Source of the DNA: RGIG8124 sp045130665
GTDB lineage: Bacteria > Bacillota > Clostridia > Christensenellales > CAG-917
NCBI GenBank assembly: GCA_045130665.1
Contig: JBGUQC010000004.1
Span: forward strand, 648,625 to 712,624
DNA length: 64,000 nucleotides
Direction: 5' to 3'
Each line of letters begins with the position of its first letter. The first letter of the stretch is position 1. Made by a program: the position numbers and the translations under genes. The notes under the pieces are model-generated. The model was not told the DNA's origin. It did no database searches and saw nothing but the letters and a program-made list of their open reading frames with translations. Below, one piece after another: positions 42,906 through 53,097 of the stretch.

Positions 42906-44054
42906 TTAGCATTCAATTTGACCATTTAAACTGGCTTTATAGTTATTTAAGAACTTTTCTATTCTTGCATAATTTGCAGACATATCTACGCCATTTTCAG
43001 CCATTCTATCCATATACCACTTTAGATACAACTTAGTATCTTTTCTTGGTGATGGGAATGGTGTGCGAAGTACATAACAGTGTGCTCCTCTGCCTACTTT
43101 ATACTCATTTTTAACGCCCTTTTCGGTCAATAATTTAGCACATCTTTTTGCCTCTCCAAAACATAATAAATCGGCAATTCCACCATTGTTGTATGTCTCT
43201 GGGAAGTCCTTATTGAAGTAATTATATGGGGTTAATTCTTTGTAATAATCCCACTCTCTACACTTCTTTCTAGTGCTCTTTAAAGTACAATATCTAACCA
43301 TCAATAAATTGGTGCAAGGTATACGATACATTACATCAACTGAAAATGCTCCTGAGATAAAAATATTGTATTTTGGCTTTGCTTTTAACTCTGGCAAATT
43401 GAGCTTAAGTCTGTACATTTCATCTGTTGCTGCACAACTTAAACATGCTGCCATATGTCCACCACTTGAATCACCTGTGACAGTAATTAAGCTGGTATCA
43501 AAGTTATATTTCTCTGCATTATCTACAACATAGTTTAATGCATCAATACAGTCTTCAAGGTTTTGAGGGAAAACATATTCTGGACATAATCTATGATCTA
43601 TAACAACTACGGCTGCACCCATTACAGCATATAATCTTGCATATCCATCTCTTCTATTTCTATTGTGGATAACCCAACCACCACCAGGAATATCAAGAAC
43701 TACTGGTAGTTTTTCACTAACAGGTCTAGATGGAAGATAAATATCCATATAAAGAATGGTATCTCCTACCTTCTTATACTCAATATCTTTAATTACTTTG
43801 ATTTCATCTACAAAAGGTGATTTACCGTTAGGTCTGGCTCTACTTTCTTCAACCACATCAAAGATGTGAGCCATTAGTGGATCATGATTTCTAATCTTGT
43901 TTTCTATTCTTTCTTCTTTAACTAGATACTTGCAACGCTTAAGATTATTCTTTTCTAATTGCTTATCATACTTTTTAGCATGCTCTGCATCCGGGTGTTC
44001 TTCTCTCCTGCGTTGTATCTTTTCTTCACGTCTATCGAACTTTGAATAAGACAT
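42906..44054 (-). CDS. HSL-type alpha/beta hydrolase (esterase/lipase family)
   Basis: The 382-residue protein shows the hormone-sensitive-lipase fold: an oxyanion-hole motif DIPGGGWVIHN, the nucleophile elbow VTGDSSGGHMAAC and a His near the end in VGRGAHCYVL. The N-terminal 60 residues are very basic and polar. The frame opens at 44087, but the ATG at 44054 with GGGGGAG upstream is the better start. It lies 4 bases before rlmD and should be co-transcribed with it. The substrate is unknown; small-molecule ester or deacetylation of sugars is typical for the group. Confidence 0.85.
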   Translation of the reverse strand: MSYSKFDRREEKIQRRREEHPDAEHAKKYDKQLEKNNLKRCKYLVKEERIENKIRNHDPLMAHIFDVVEESRARPNGKSPFVDEIKVIKDIEYKKVGDTILYMDIYLPSRPVSEKLPVVLDIPGGGWVIHNRNRRDGYARLYAVMGAAVVVIDHRLCPEYVFPQNLEDCIDALNYVVDNAEKYNFDTSLITVTGDSSGGHMAACLSCAATDEMYRLKLNLPELKAKPKYNIFISGAFSVDVMYRIPCTNLLMVRYCTLKSTRKKCREWDYYKELTPYNYFNKDFPETYNNGGIADLLCFGEAKRCAKLLTEKGVKNEYKVGRGAHCYVLRTPFPSPRKDTKLYLKWYMDRMAENGVDMSANYARIEKFLNNYKASLNGQIEC

Positions 44055-44065
44055 TATTCTCCCCC

Positions 44066-44105
44066 TTAAAAAATAAAAATGCAGCAACTAATTGTCACTG
44101 CATTT
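44066..44105 (-). terminator. Terminator of pfkA
   Basis: AAATGCAG and CTGCATTT pair around a 13-base loop. On the minus strand the stem is followed by TTTTTATTTTTT. It separates pfkA from the esterase-rlmD unit. Confidence 0.88.
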
Positions 44106-44120
44106 ATTTTTATAAAATAA

Positions 44121-45107
44121 TTATTTAGAAATGATGTTTGCGATTTTGTAGAGTTGATGGTTGAATTCCTTATCTTCACCATATAGTGAATCTGCTATAG
44201 GAACGTCAATAATCTTTCTACCATCGATACCAACTGCTCTTCCGCCTTTACCTTCTTCGATAAGGTCTACAGCTCTAATTGCAAATCTTGCAGCAAGAAC
44301 TCTGTCTAACATTGTTGGGCTACCACCACGTTGTACATAGCTTAAGTTAACAAAGTTAACTGTTCTTCCTGTAACTTGTCTTAATCTTTCCATTAATGGT
44401 TGCTCAATTTCTTTACAACCTTCTGCAACTACTACTAAAGCAGATTCTCTATGTCTTGAAACAATTATATTGTTTACTTCATCTGCAAGCTTGTTAACAT
44501 CACTTGTTTCTTCTGGACAAACGATAGTTTGTGCACCACCTGCAAGTCCTGACCATAATGCTATATCTCCACAGTTTCTTCCCATAACTTCTAGAACCAT
44601 GATTCTATCATGAGATGCAATTGTATCTCTTAATGAAAGGATTGCACTTAAAACTGTATTACATGCTGTATCAAAACCAATTGTGTAGTCTGTGTATCCC
44701 ATATCGTTGTCAATTGTTCCTGGAATACCAACTGCATTATATCCGAAATGATCATACATTCTTTGTACACCATGGAATGATCCGTCTCCACCAATAACGA
44801 TTAGGTTTTCAATTCCACGTTTTTTAAGGTTTTCTAATGCTTTGCCTGTTCCTTCAACACAAGCAAACTCTTTTGATCTACCTGTTCTAATGATTGTTCC
44901 ACCTAATTGAACAATGTTTGTAACACTTGCATGGTCCATTGGGAAAATATCATCTTCTAAGAGACCTACATAACCACGTCCTACACCATAAACCTCGTAT
45001 CCCTTACTTAATGCATATCTTACACATGCACGAATACATGCGTTCATTCCTGGTGCATCTCCACCAGATGTTAAGATTGCTAAACGTTTTACATTGTGAT
45101 CTGACAT
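44121..45107 (-). CDS. pfkA: ATP-dependent 6-phosphofructokinase
   Basis: This 328-residue glycolytic enzyme phosphorylates fructose 6-phosphate. It has the ATP loop LTSGGDAPGMNACIRA (residues 12-27), GGTIIRTGRSKEF, VIGGDGSFHG, the catalytic block GIPGTIDNDM and VLEVMGRNCGDIAL. The Gly in GGDGS (not GGDDT) marks the ATP-dependent type rather than the pyrophosphate type. Length is normal. GGAGGAC precedes the ATG, and a palindrome at 45124-45141 lies in the leader. It has its own terminator. Confidence 0.96.
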   Translation of the reverse strand: MSDHNVKRLAILTSGGDAPGMNACIRACVRYALSKGYEVYGVGRGYVGLLEDDIFPMDHASVTNIVQLGGTIIRTGRSKEFACVEGTGKALENLKKRGIENLIVIGGDGSFHGVQRMYDHFGYNAVGIPGTIDNDMGYTDYTIGFDTACNTVLSAILSLRDTIASHDRIMVLEVMGRNCGDIALWSGLAGGAQTIVCPEETSDVNKLADEVNNIIVSRHRESALVVVAEGCKEIEQPLMERLRQVTGRTVNFVNLSYVQRGGSPTMLDRVLAARFAIRAVDLIEEGKGGRAVGIDGRKIIDVPIADSLYGEDKEFNHQLYKIANIISK

Positions 45108-45123
45108 ATTGTCCTCCTGTATG

Positions 45124-45141
45124 GAGTGTATCTATACACTC
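45124..45141. promoter_or_regulatory. Palindrome in the pfkA leader
   Basis: GAGTGTAT-CT-ATACACTC is a perfect 18-base inverted repeat about 17 bases before the pfkA ATG. Its tiny loop makes a DNA operator more likely than a terminator, and no T run follows on the minus strand. The regulator is not known. Confidence 0.4.
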
Positions 45142-45210
45142 TCTTAAAAATCGTATGAATTATAAACTATATTTGTATATCGGTCAAATAAAATATCTAT
45201 TTTATGTTAC

Positions 45211-48200
45211 CTAGCTAATTCTTATTCTTGCTTCTCCTACTATATTCTTTAATTGATTGAGTACTTCATCTGTTGGATTTACTTTTCCTCTATATGCTTT
45301 TCTATCTTCTTGTTTCTTTCCAACAATAATTCTAATAATGCTATCTCCTGGATTTGCTAAGCATACAGATTGAACCAAATCTTTTTCAGACTCTGTATAA
45401 CAGAGTACCTTTACAAATTTACCATCCGAATCTGGTATTTTTGGCATATCTTCTTTGCCTGTTTTACCAATATCCCAAATTTCCATACTATCTACGATAA
45501 TCTTTGGTTCGGCACCTTTCATGTCTATCTTACCAGTGACAACAACTGGATTTTCAGATGTAAGAGCATTGTAATCTCTTTCGTAAACCTGTGGAAACAT
45601 AGTAAATTCTATATCTCCAGATAATTCTTCTAACCTACCCGCTGCAAAGACCTGGTTCTTCTTTGTCTTTTTCTTTTCCCATTTTTCTACAACACATCCA
45701 AATTTAACTGTTTGTCCATCATATGAGTTATCATATTGATCTTCAGTAGTTTCCTCTTCTTCTGTATTGTTTGATAATAATAAATTATCAATAGTGAATT
45801 TGAAATTGTTAAATGGAGCATAGTCATCCAAAGGATGTCCAGAAATATACATACCAAGATTTGCTTTTTCATCTCTTAGTAATTCCTGCTTTGTATATTC
45901 CTCTCTTTCAATATATGTTATAGGTTCAATATCATTTGTTACTCCAAATGCATCATCGTCAAAGAAACTTATTTGTCCGCTTTCTTTATTCTTCCTATCT
46001 TTATTTACTGCATCGAGTATAGATTTATATGATGCAATCAATGTTGCTCTATTCTTTCCAAATGAATCAAGAGCACCACTTTTAATTAAAGACTCAATCA
46101 TACGAGAATTAAGCTCATTTCCACATCTATCAAAGAAGTCTCTAATGTCTTTATAAAGGCCATTTTGCTCTCTTTCGCTTAATACTTTTTCAATAGCTGC
46201 TTCACCAACATTTTTTATACCCATCAAGCCGAAACGAACGTTATTTCCTTCAATAGAAAACTTCTTTTTAGACTTATTTATATCTGGTTTTAGGATGTTA
46301 ATTCCGATACGTTTCATGTAGCTGATATAATGGCTTTGTTCCTTCGCATCACCTATTCTATTATTGATGATTGCTGTGAGGAAGTGTACCGGGAAGTAGC
46401 ACTTTAAGTATGCAGTTTGATATGATAAAACTGCGTATGCGGTAGCATGAGACTTATTAAAGCAGTAATCGGCGAAGTCATATAATTGTTGGAAAAGTGT
46501 GTTTACAACATCCTCTGGAACACCTCTTACAAGTGCACCATCAACTGTTTTTCCAGTGCCATCGCCTTGGATTTTACCACCATGGATGAATGTCTCTTTC
46601 TGTGCCATCAAAACATCAGCCTTTTTCTTGGAAATTGCTCTTCTTAAGATGTCTGCACCACCAAATGAATAGCCTGCAATTTCACGTGCTATTTGCATAA
46701 CTTGTTCTTGGTAAATAATACAGCCATAAGTAACCTCTAAAATAGGCTTAAGTTTTGGATGTAAATAAGTAACCTTTTCTGGATTTTTCTTTCCTTCAAT
46801 AAATTTATCCATGAACTGCATTGGACCTGGTCTAAAAATAGAAATACCAGCTATAACGTCTTCCAATGATGTTGGTTTTAATCTAGACATGAAGTCTGTC
46901 ATACCACCAGATTCTAATTGAAATACAGCCATACAGTCTCCAGAAGAAATTAATTCGTAGATCTTTGGATCATCATATCCTAACTTGTGGAAATTAATTT
47001 CCACACCTTTATCTTCCATAATATATTTCTGGGCTTCTTTAATATCTGTTAATGTCTTTAATCCTAAGAAGTCCATCTTGAGCATTCCTAATGGCTCAAT
47101 CTGTGTCTTATCAAATTGTGTAATGACAAAGTCATTATTTTTGGCAAGTGGTATATGATTATCTACTGGATCTGAACAGATGATAACACCTGCAGCATGC
47201 ATGGATGTTTGTCTAGGCATACCTTCAATCATAATAGCCTTATCTATAATTTTCTTTGCTTCAGGATTTTCATCGTATAATTTCTTAAACTCTGGTGCAA
47301 AAAGCTTACTGTTTTCATCTAAACATCCTTTGATGTTTACTTTTGGATCATTTGGTATGGTTTTTGCCCAAATGTTAGCTTCTTCATATGGAATATTGTA
47401 GATTCTTGCTACGTCTTTTATGGCTTGTTTTGCCTTCATTGTGCCATAAGCAATAATCTGTGTAACCCTATCTGAACCATATTTCTTTGTGACATAGTCT
47501 ATTATTTCGTTTCTTCTTACATAACAGAAGTCTATATCAAAGTCTGGCATAGAAACTCTTTCTTTAGATAAGAATCTTTCGAAAATAAGTTGGAATCTTA
47601 AAGGATCTACGTCTGTTATTCCTATGGAATAAGCAACAATAGAACCAACACCAGATCCTCTTCCTGGTCCAACAGGTATATCCATCTTTCTTGCAGCATT
47701 TACATAATCCCAAACAATTAAGAAGTAAGTTGCATAGCCGCATTCGCATATAACATCCAATTCGTAGTTTAGTCTCTTTTTAATTTCTGGAGTTATATTG
47801 TCATATCTGTGTTGGATGCCTCCCCATGCTAAATCTCTTAAGTATTGTTCTGCTGTTCTTCCGTTTAAGTCTTCAGCATCAAATGGAGGTATTAAATAAT
47901 GTCCAAGATTGAGTTTGAATTCAAACTCTATCTTATTTGCAATTTCTACGGTACTCTCAAGAGCTTCTGGACACCAACCAAATAGTTCTTCCATTTCCTC
48001 TGCAGTTTTAAGATAAAACTCTTGTTTTTCAAAACGAACATTATTAGGCTCGTTCTTTCTGCATCCTAATTGGATGCACATCATATCATCTTGTATTTCT
48101 GCATCTTCTTTCTCTATATAGTGAACGTCATTGGTTGCAACAACCTTAACACCAATCTCTTTCGCTATGCGAACTAGGTCATTTCTTACTCTTAATTCTT

Positions 48201-48759
48201 CTTCAATACCATGATCTTGGAGTTCAATATAGAAATCTCCTGGTGCAAACATATCTCTTAGTCTTATTGCATAAGCCTTAGCGTCTTCATAGCGACCTTC
48301 TAACAATAATCTAGGAATTGCACCAACAATACATGCAGATAAGCATATAAGGCCTTCTGAGTGCTTTTCAAGCACATCTAAATCAATTCTTGGCTTCATA
48401 TAGAAACCATCTATGAATGCAAGTGAACTTAATTTAATTAAATTTCTATAACCAACATCATTCTTTGCAAGTAAAATTAAGTGATATCTTTTACTATCTT
48501 TGTTTCTTTCGTACATGTTGTCACAGATATAGAACTCTTCACCAATGATTGGCTTAATACCTGTACCTTTTAAAGACTCAACAAAGGAATATACGCCATA
48601 CATGTTGCCATGATCTGTTATTGCAACAGCATCCATATCTCTAGCTTTTAGGGCATCAGCTAAAGGATGGACGTCATGCTTGGCACCCGTTGTAAGTCTT
48701 ACGCATCCATCTAATAAAGAATACTCAGTATGTAAATGTAAATGTACAAACTTCCCCAT
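45211..48759 (-). CDS. dnaE: DNA polymerase III subunit alpha, DnaE type
   Basis: This 1182-residue replicative polymerase has an N-terminal PHP domain (HLHTEYSLLDG, residues 7-17; ITDHGNMYG). The polymerase core has PVGPGRGSGVGSIVAY and the catalytic acidic motif MPDFDIDF. Later come YQEQVMQIAREIAGY, a tandem helix-hairpin-helix part and a C-terminal OB-fold (TVKFGCVVEKWEKKKTKKN). It is the DnaE rather than the PolC architecture, since no exonuclease domain or PolC-type N-terminus is present. A PolC gene is expected elsewhere if this is a typical Firmicute. It is the last gene before the pfkA unit. Confidence 0.96.
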   Translation of the reverse strand: MGKFVHLHLHTEYSLLDGCVRLTTGAKHDVHPLADALKARDMDAVAITDHGNMYGVYSFVESLKGTGIKPIIGEEFYICDNMYERNKDSKRYHLILLAKNDVGYRNLIKLSSLAFIDGFYMKPRIDLDVLEKHSEGLICLSACIVGAIPRLLLEGRYEDAKAYAIRLRDMFAPGDFYIELQDHGIEEELRVRNDLVRIAKEIGVKVVATNDVHYIEKEDAEIQDDMMCIQLGCRKNEPNNVRFEKQEFYLKTAEEMEELFGWCPEALESTVEIANKIEFEFKLNLGHYLIPPFDAEDLNGRTAEQYLRDLAWGGIQHRYDNITPEIKKRLNYELDVICECGYATYFLIVWDYVNAARKMDIPVGPGRGSGVGSIVAYSIGITDVDPLRFQLIFERFLSKERVSMPDFDIDFCYVRRNEIIDYVTKKYGSDRVTQIIAYGTMKAKQAIKDVARIYNIPYEEANIWAKTIPNDPKVNIKGCLDENSKLFAPEFKKLYDENPEAKKIIDKAIMIEGMPRQTSMHAAGVIICSDPVDNHIPLAKNNDFVITQFDKTQIEPLGMLKMDFLGLKTLTDIKEAQKYIMEDKGVEINFHKLGYDDPKIYELISSGDCMAVFQLESGGMTDFMSRLKPTSLEDVIAGISIFRPGPMQFMDKFIEGKKNPEKVTYLHPKLKPILEVTYGCIIYQEQVMQIAREIAGYSFGGADILRRAISKKKADVLMAQKETFIHGGKIQGDGTGKTVDGALVRGVPEDVVNTLFQQLYDFADYCFNKSHATAYAVLSYQTAYLKCYFPVHFLTAIINNRIGDAKEQSHYISYMKRIGINILKPDINKSKKKFSIEGNNVRFGLMGIKNVGEAAIEKVLSEREQNGLYKDIRDFFDRCGNELNSRMIESLIKSGALDSFGKNRATLIASYKSILDAVNKDRKNKESGQISFFDDDAFGVTNDIEPITYIEREEYTKQELLRDEKANLGMYISGHPLDDYAPFNNFKFTIDNLLLSNNTEEEETTEDQYDNSYDGQTVKFGCVVEKWEKKKTKKNQVFAAGRLEELSGDIEFTMFPQVYERDYNALTSENPVVVTGKIDMKGAEPKIIVDSMEIWDIGKTGKEDMPKIPDSDGKFVKVLCYTESEKDLVQSVCLANPGDSIIRIIVGKKQEDRKAYRGKVNPTDEVLNQLKNIVGEARIRIS

Positions 48760-48786
48760 CTTTCTCCTATGATTTATATCTCTTTT

Positions 48787-49767
48787 TTATTTATCTGTGT
48801 ACTGTGCTGCAATTTCTACAATTTTACGTAATCGATGGTTTAAACAGCTCTTTGATATACCTAAAACCTCTGATAGTTCATTTAGCGATGCTTGAGGCAT
48901 ATCCATTCTTGCCTGTGCTGTATCATACAAATCTTTAGGTAAAGTCTCTAGACCAACCCTCTCTTCAATAGTGCCAATGGCTAGTAAATGTTTGGATGCA
49001 GCAACGAAAGTTTTATCTAAATTATGAGCCTCACAAATAGCTGAACGGTTAATAATATTAGATGTCATTCTTTCGTTAATAATTATCTTTAATTCTGCAG
49101 CACTTTCTACTGCACCTAATATACCAAGCATACCTAATATCTCATCTTTATCTTTGAGATAAACTAAGATATTTTGGTTTCTTTCACTTGTCTTTGGATG
49201 AATTCCATGTATGTTGAGTAATTGCACTATGGATTCAGATAAATCCTCTGAAGGTTGAGCAAACTCAAAATGATATCCATCCTTTTTATCTTCTTCACTT
49301 AGTGAAGGAACAAATACTGAACCACAAGCAACAAATAGACCATCAAAGTATGCTTCAGCATTCTTTTGGTTTTTGTAAACCAACTCTGGCATTGTAGAGA
49401 CAAAAGCTATAACTTGGTCGTCCTTCATCTTAATAAGTCCCAAATCTCTCATAACATCTAATGTTATAATGGCCGGAACAGATACTGCATAATGCTTTCC
49501 ACCGGATCCTTTGTTATTCTTTGTCTTTGGCATTAAGAGTTCAAATACTGTTTGGTAATCAACCTTTAGAATATCTATGATATTCATAGCTATATCTACG
49601 GTTGGAACGCTAAATACAAAATTCATACGTCCATTGGTGTATTCAATAGACCCTGCAACCTTTCCTAAAGCAGATAGGTAAGAAAACCTCTCTTCCTTTT
49701 TCATAAAATGAGAGGCTCTTTTTAGTATTTCCTTTACCAAATTATCGCTGAATTCAGATCTTGCCAT
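48787..49767 (-). CDS. whiA: WhiA, DNA-binding sporulation/cell-division regulator
   Basis: The 326-residue protein has the WhiA N-terminal LAGLIDADG-like domain (YLSALGKVAGSIEYTN, YFDGLFVACGSVFVPS). A C-terminal helix-turn-helix contains ASLNELSEVLGISKSCLNHR. WhiA influences cell division and chromosome segregation in Firmicutes and sporulation in Actinobacteria. The usual neighbours yvcJ/yvcK are not seen here; instead it overlaps the PHP gene by one base and precedes dnaE. It is well conserved and of normal length. Confidence 0.95.
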   Translation of the reverse strand: MARSEFSDNLVKEILKRASHFMKKEERFSYLSALGKVAGSIEYTNGRMNFVFSVPTVDIAMNIIDILKVDYQTVFELLMPKTKNNKGSGGKHYAVSVPAIITLDVMRDLGLIKMKDDQVIAFVSTMPELVYKNQKNAEAYFDGLFVACGSVFVPSLSEEDKKDGYHFEFAQPSEDLSESIVQLLNIHGIHPKTSERNQNILVYLKDKDEILGMLGILGAVESAAELKIIINERMTSNIINRSAICEAHNLDKTFVAASKHLLAIGTIEERVGLETLPKDLYDTAQARMDMPQASLNELSEVLGISKSCLNHRLRKIVEIAAQYTDK

Positions 49768-50537
49768 TATTTCTTCTCTACGTATCCTGATTTATCTTTG
49801 AATACTGGTGCAAAACCAATACCTGCTATTCTATCTAATGGAATATTGTGTGCTTCAATGAAGTCTATGACTTTATTGAACTTTCCAGTATTCCTTGGTG
49901 AATGAGCATCACTACCCATGATGAAATATACATTTGTTGCAAGTATATCATCTATACATGGTGCTATTTCGTCTATATGCTTTTCGTTGAGTTCAATGAA
50001 TATATCTTTCTTTGCGGCTGCTTCGCATACAGCTACGGCATCTACAAGAGTTCTAGATTGAAGATGTACAAGTACATCTATTGGATATCTTTCTATTGCA
50101 CTTAGATATGCCCATGTATTAGTTGTTCTTAACTTTTCACGAGAGCGGTCTGAACCAAAACCATTGGTAATAATATATTTCATATTATTTGTCCAAACAG
50201 GTGGTTCTAGCCATCTATGGAATCCCATAGATAATAGTTCTATTCTTGGCATAACATCTGCTGGTATATCCATATCACCATTTTTGTTAATTAAATTGCC
50301 CTCAACGCCATGATAAATTTTGATTTCAAAATCATCTACAGTATGTAACATACTGATTTCTTCAGTTTGGTTGTCAAACTTGTGATGTGACATTGATGTA
50401 AAAAGTGTACGGAATGAATGATCCGTAATAGCAATTTCTTTTAATCCAGCTTTAATAGCTGCACGAGCTTGCTCTGTAATTGATGAAGTCCCGTCAGATG
50501 CTGTAGTATGTAAATGATAATCTCCAAATATTTCCAT
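49767..50537 (-). CDS. PHP-domain phosphoesterase
   Basis: The 256-residue protein begins GDYHLHTTASDGTSSITEQA, the first PHP metal motif (HxH), followed by EIAITDHSFRTLF and late motifs EGNLINKNGDMDI and IMGSDAHSPRN. It resembles the YcdX-like PHP hydrolases that remove phosphate from small molecules such as histidinol phosphate or nucleotides. No histidine-biosynthesis genes are nearby, so a specific role is not assigned. It is coupled to whiA by a one-base overlap, and its upstream spacer (50538-50644) contains three small inverted repeats and a TATTAT box. Confidence 0.88.
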   Translation of the reverse strand: MEIFGDYHLHTTASDGTSSITEQARAAIKAGLKEIAITDHSFRTLFTSMSHHKFDNQTEEISMLHTVDDFEIKIYHGVEGNLINKNGDMDIPADVMPRIELLSMGFHRWLEPPVWTNNMKYIITNGFGSDRSREKLRTTNTWAYLSAIERYPIDVLVHLQSRTLVDAVAVCEAAAKKDIFIELNEKHIDEIAPCIDDILATNVYFIMGSDAHSPRNTGKFNKVIDFIEAHNIPLDRIAGIGFAPVFKDKSGYVEKK

Positions 50538-50644
50538 TTCCCCTCTCTAAAATTTCATAAAATCATGAAATAGTATAGTTTTCAATAAGTAAAACTATAA
50601 TATCATAAAATTACGTTTGATTCAATACCAAAACTGGTACAAGC

Positions 50645-52444
50645 TTATAAGTTTTTCAAATAAGTTAAAATTTTCGTTGCAAGAGTTTTGCCAATTCCTG
50701 CTTTTACTAAATCTTCAACAGTTGAGTTTTTGACATTTTCTAAAGAGCCAAACTCTTGATAGAGTTTCTTAGCGGTTTTATCTCCAACTCCATCAATTTG
50801 TGTAAATGTGCTCATTGAAAGACTCTTACTATGTAAGTTTCTGTGGAAAGTTATTGCGAATCTATGTGACTCATCCCTTAATCTTTGCAATAATTGTAAA
50901 GCAAGTGAATCTAAAGGAAGGAATATTGGATTATCTTCATATGGAAGGATGATTTCTTCATCCTTTTTAGTTAAACCTATCATTTCTACGTTTGCACCAC
51001 ACTCATTCATGGCTTCGATGGCAAATTTTAATTGAATTACACCACCATCTAATAAAATTAGATCTGGAGTACTTCTAAAGCTTTCATCTGTCTCTGATGG
51101 ATCTAACATTCTTGTAAATCTTCTTTGAAGAACCTCTTTCATACAGGCAAAATCGTTATTGCCTTCAACATCTTTTATTCTAAATTTCCTATAATGAGAC
51201 TTCTTTGGTTCTCCATATTCAAAAACAACCATACTAGCAACCTTATCCACACCAGATATATGGGATATATCATAGCACTCTATTCTGTTTGGAGTGTAAT
51301 TAAGATTAAGAACGCCTTGAAGTTGGTGTACAGCTCCTATTGTTCTTAATTTCTTTCTATCTTCAACAGCACCATACTTATCCAAAGCATCTTTAGCATT
51401 TTGAAATGCTAAATCCATAAGTTTCTTTCTTAGTCCTTTCTCTGGAATAGATATATTTATCTTTCTTCCAGCAAGTTTTGATATAGATTTTGAAAGAGAT
51501 TCCTTATCTTCGATATCTGAAAGTACTATTTCATCGCAAATTGGTTTGTTTTTTTCATAGAAAGCATAGATATATTGTGATTTGGACTCAACAATACCAT
51601 CTGTAATGAAATTATCCGAACCAACAAACTTACCACCTCTTACGACCATCAAATTGACTGCTGTTAATAATCCATTACTTGCAACAGCAAAAATATCTAA
51701 GTTGTAATCTTTTGGAAGAGCACTGACTTGTTTTCTAATTAGTTTATCCAAAGTTTTGAGCTTATCTCTATATGCAAGAGCGACTTCATAATTCTCTTGT
51801 TTTGAGAAATACTCCATCCTTTCTCTAAGCTTCTTTTCTATCTCCTTATCATCACCTTTCAAGAAGGCAATTACCTTGTCTATTTCTGCCCTGTATTCTT
51901 CAACACTAACATCACCTTTACATGGTGCAAGACATCTACCCAAATGATAGTTCAAACATGGTCTAGATGGCTTTTCTAAATCTCGTCTACAATCTCTAAT
52001 TTTGAAAGCTGTGTGAATGAGTTCAAAAATGTCTTTGATATTAACAGACACCATATAAGGTCCAAAATATTTAGCACCATCGTTAACAAGCTTTCTTGTG
52101 TATGTAACAGATGGGTACTTTTCTTTTATTCCAACTCTAATGTATGGATAGTTTTTGTCATCTTTTAATAGAATGTTGTAGTGAGGTTTGTATTCTTTGA
52201 TTAAGTTATTTTCAGTAACTAGAGCATCCTCCTCGCTTTGGCAAATAATATACCTAAAATCTGCCACGTGTTCAAGCATTGCCATGACCTTTTCTGGCTT
52301 GCTAGAGTTGTTAAAATATTGCCTTAGTCTATTAACGAGAATTTTGGCCTTTCCTACATAAATGACACTTGATGTATCATCTAACATCATATAAACTCCT
52401 GGTTTTGAAGGAACGTCCTTTAATTTCTCTTTAAAATCAATCAT
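50645..52444 (-). CDS. uvrC: UvrC, excinuclease subunit C
   Basis: This nucleotide-excision-repair nuclease (about 599 residues) has an N-terminal GIY-YIG domain (GVYMMLDDTSSVIYVGKAK), the cluster-ligand-like Cys region CRRDLEKPSRPCLNYHLGRC, a UVR motif (YEVALAYRDKLKTLD), the RNase H-like second nuclease (FRIKDVEGNNDFACMKEV) and C-terminal helix-hairpin-helix motifs (QIDGVGDKTAKKLYQEFGS). The frame opens at 52474, but the ATG at 52444 with AGAGGA eight bases upstream starts the normal protein and overlaps the preceding membrane protein gene by 8 bases. Confidence 0.96.
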   Translation of the reverse strand: MIDFKEKLKDVPSKPGVYMMLDDTSSVIYVGKAKILVNRLRQYFNNSSKPEKVMAMLEHVADFRYIICQSEEDALVTENNLIKEYKPHYNILLKDDKNYPYIRVGIKEKYPSVTYTRKLVNDGAKYFGPYMVSVNIKDIFELIHTAFKIRDCRRDLEKPSRPCLNYHLGRCLAPCKGDVSVEEYRAEIDKVIAFLKGDDKEIEKKLRERMEYFSKQENYEVALAYRDKLKTLDKLIRKQVSALPKDYNLDIFAVASNGLLTAVNLMVVRGGKFVGSDNFITDGIVESKSQYIYAFYEKNKPICDEIVLSDIEDKESLSKSISKLAGRKINISIPEKGLRKKLMDLAFQNAKDALDKYGAVEDRKKLRTIGAVHQLQGVLNLNYTPNRIECYDISHISGVDKVASMVVFEYGEPKKSHYRKFRIKDVEGNNDFACMKEVLQRRFTRMLDPSETDESFRSTPDLILLDGGVIQLKFAIEAMNECGANVEMIGLTKKDEEIILPYEDNPIFLPLDSLALQLLQRLRDESHRFAITFHRNLHSKSLSMSTFTQIDGVGDKTAKKLYQEFGSLENVKNSTVEDLVKAGIGKTLATKILTYLKNL

Positions 52445-53093
52445 GTTTTTCATCCTCTTTTTCTTCACCTTCAAATGGGTTTTCAGTGTCTTGAATTGTT
52501 TCGTTTTGACTATCTATTTCTTCAGTATTTTTAGCTGATTTTTTATCTCTAATTACCTTTCCAACAATAGGTGCAAACCATCTATAAATAAATGTTTGAG
52601 CTATATCCATTGCCAATAAAATGACTATGCCAATTAGCTCAATTGCCCAGAAAGGAATGGACTTAATTACGTTGAAATCTACCATAATATTGCCTGCTAC
52701 AAAGTATAAAAATGCTATGGATCCTGCCATATAAATAGCCTTAATTGGATACGAAATATACCACTTAACTTTCTTTTCATACATAATTATTGAGGCTATA
52801 GATATAGGTCCAAAATAGAAAATAAATCCCATTGCAGACATGATATCATATGGCATTGCTAGGCATAAAAGTGATGCTGCAATATAAGCAAAAATTGTGG
52901 CAAAATAATACTTCTTATATAGTGGTAAAACTAATGCTAAAGATGCAAAAAAGAAAAAGCCAATTGAGCCATATTTAACTATCATAGAAATGGCTAATAA
53001 AAGAAAAACCAGCGCTGTAGTTATGCCCGCAAGAGCAACTTCATAAATACGCTGGATTCTTTTTTGATTTGAATTAGGCTGTCTTCTTTTCAT
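52437..53093 (-). CDS. Hypothetical polytopic membrane protein
   Basis: The 218-residue protein has a basic N-terminus (MKRRQPNSNQKRIQR), about five to six hydrophobic segments between residues 18 and 175, and an acidic tail (NPFEGEEKEDEKHD). No catalytic or binding motif is recognised. Its last codons contain the ribosome site and start of uvrC, so the two are coupled. It lies between the J-like protein and uvrC, 4 bases after the former gene. The function is unknown. Confidence 0.65.
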   Translation of the reverse strand: MKRRQPNSNQKRIQRIYEVALAGITTALVFLLLAISMIVKYGSIGFFFFASLALVLPLYKKYYFATIFAYIAASLLCLAMPYDIMSAMGFIFYFGPISIASIIMYEKKVKWYISYPIKAIYMAGSIAFLYFVAGNIMVDFNVIKSIPFWAIELIGIVILLAMDIAQTFIYRWFAPIVGKVIRDKKSAKNTEEIDSQNETIQDTENPFEGEEKEDEKHD

Positions 53094-53097
53094 TTAA

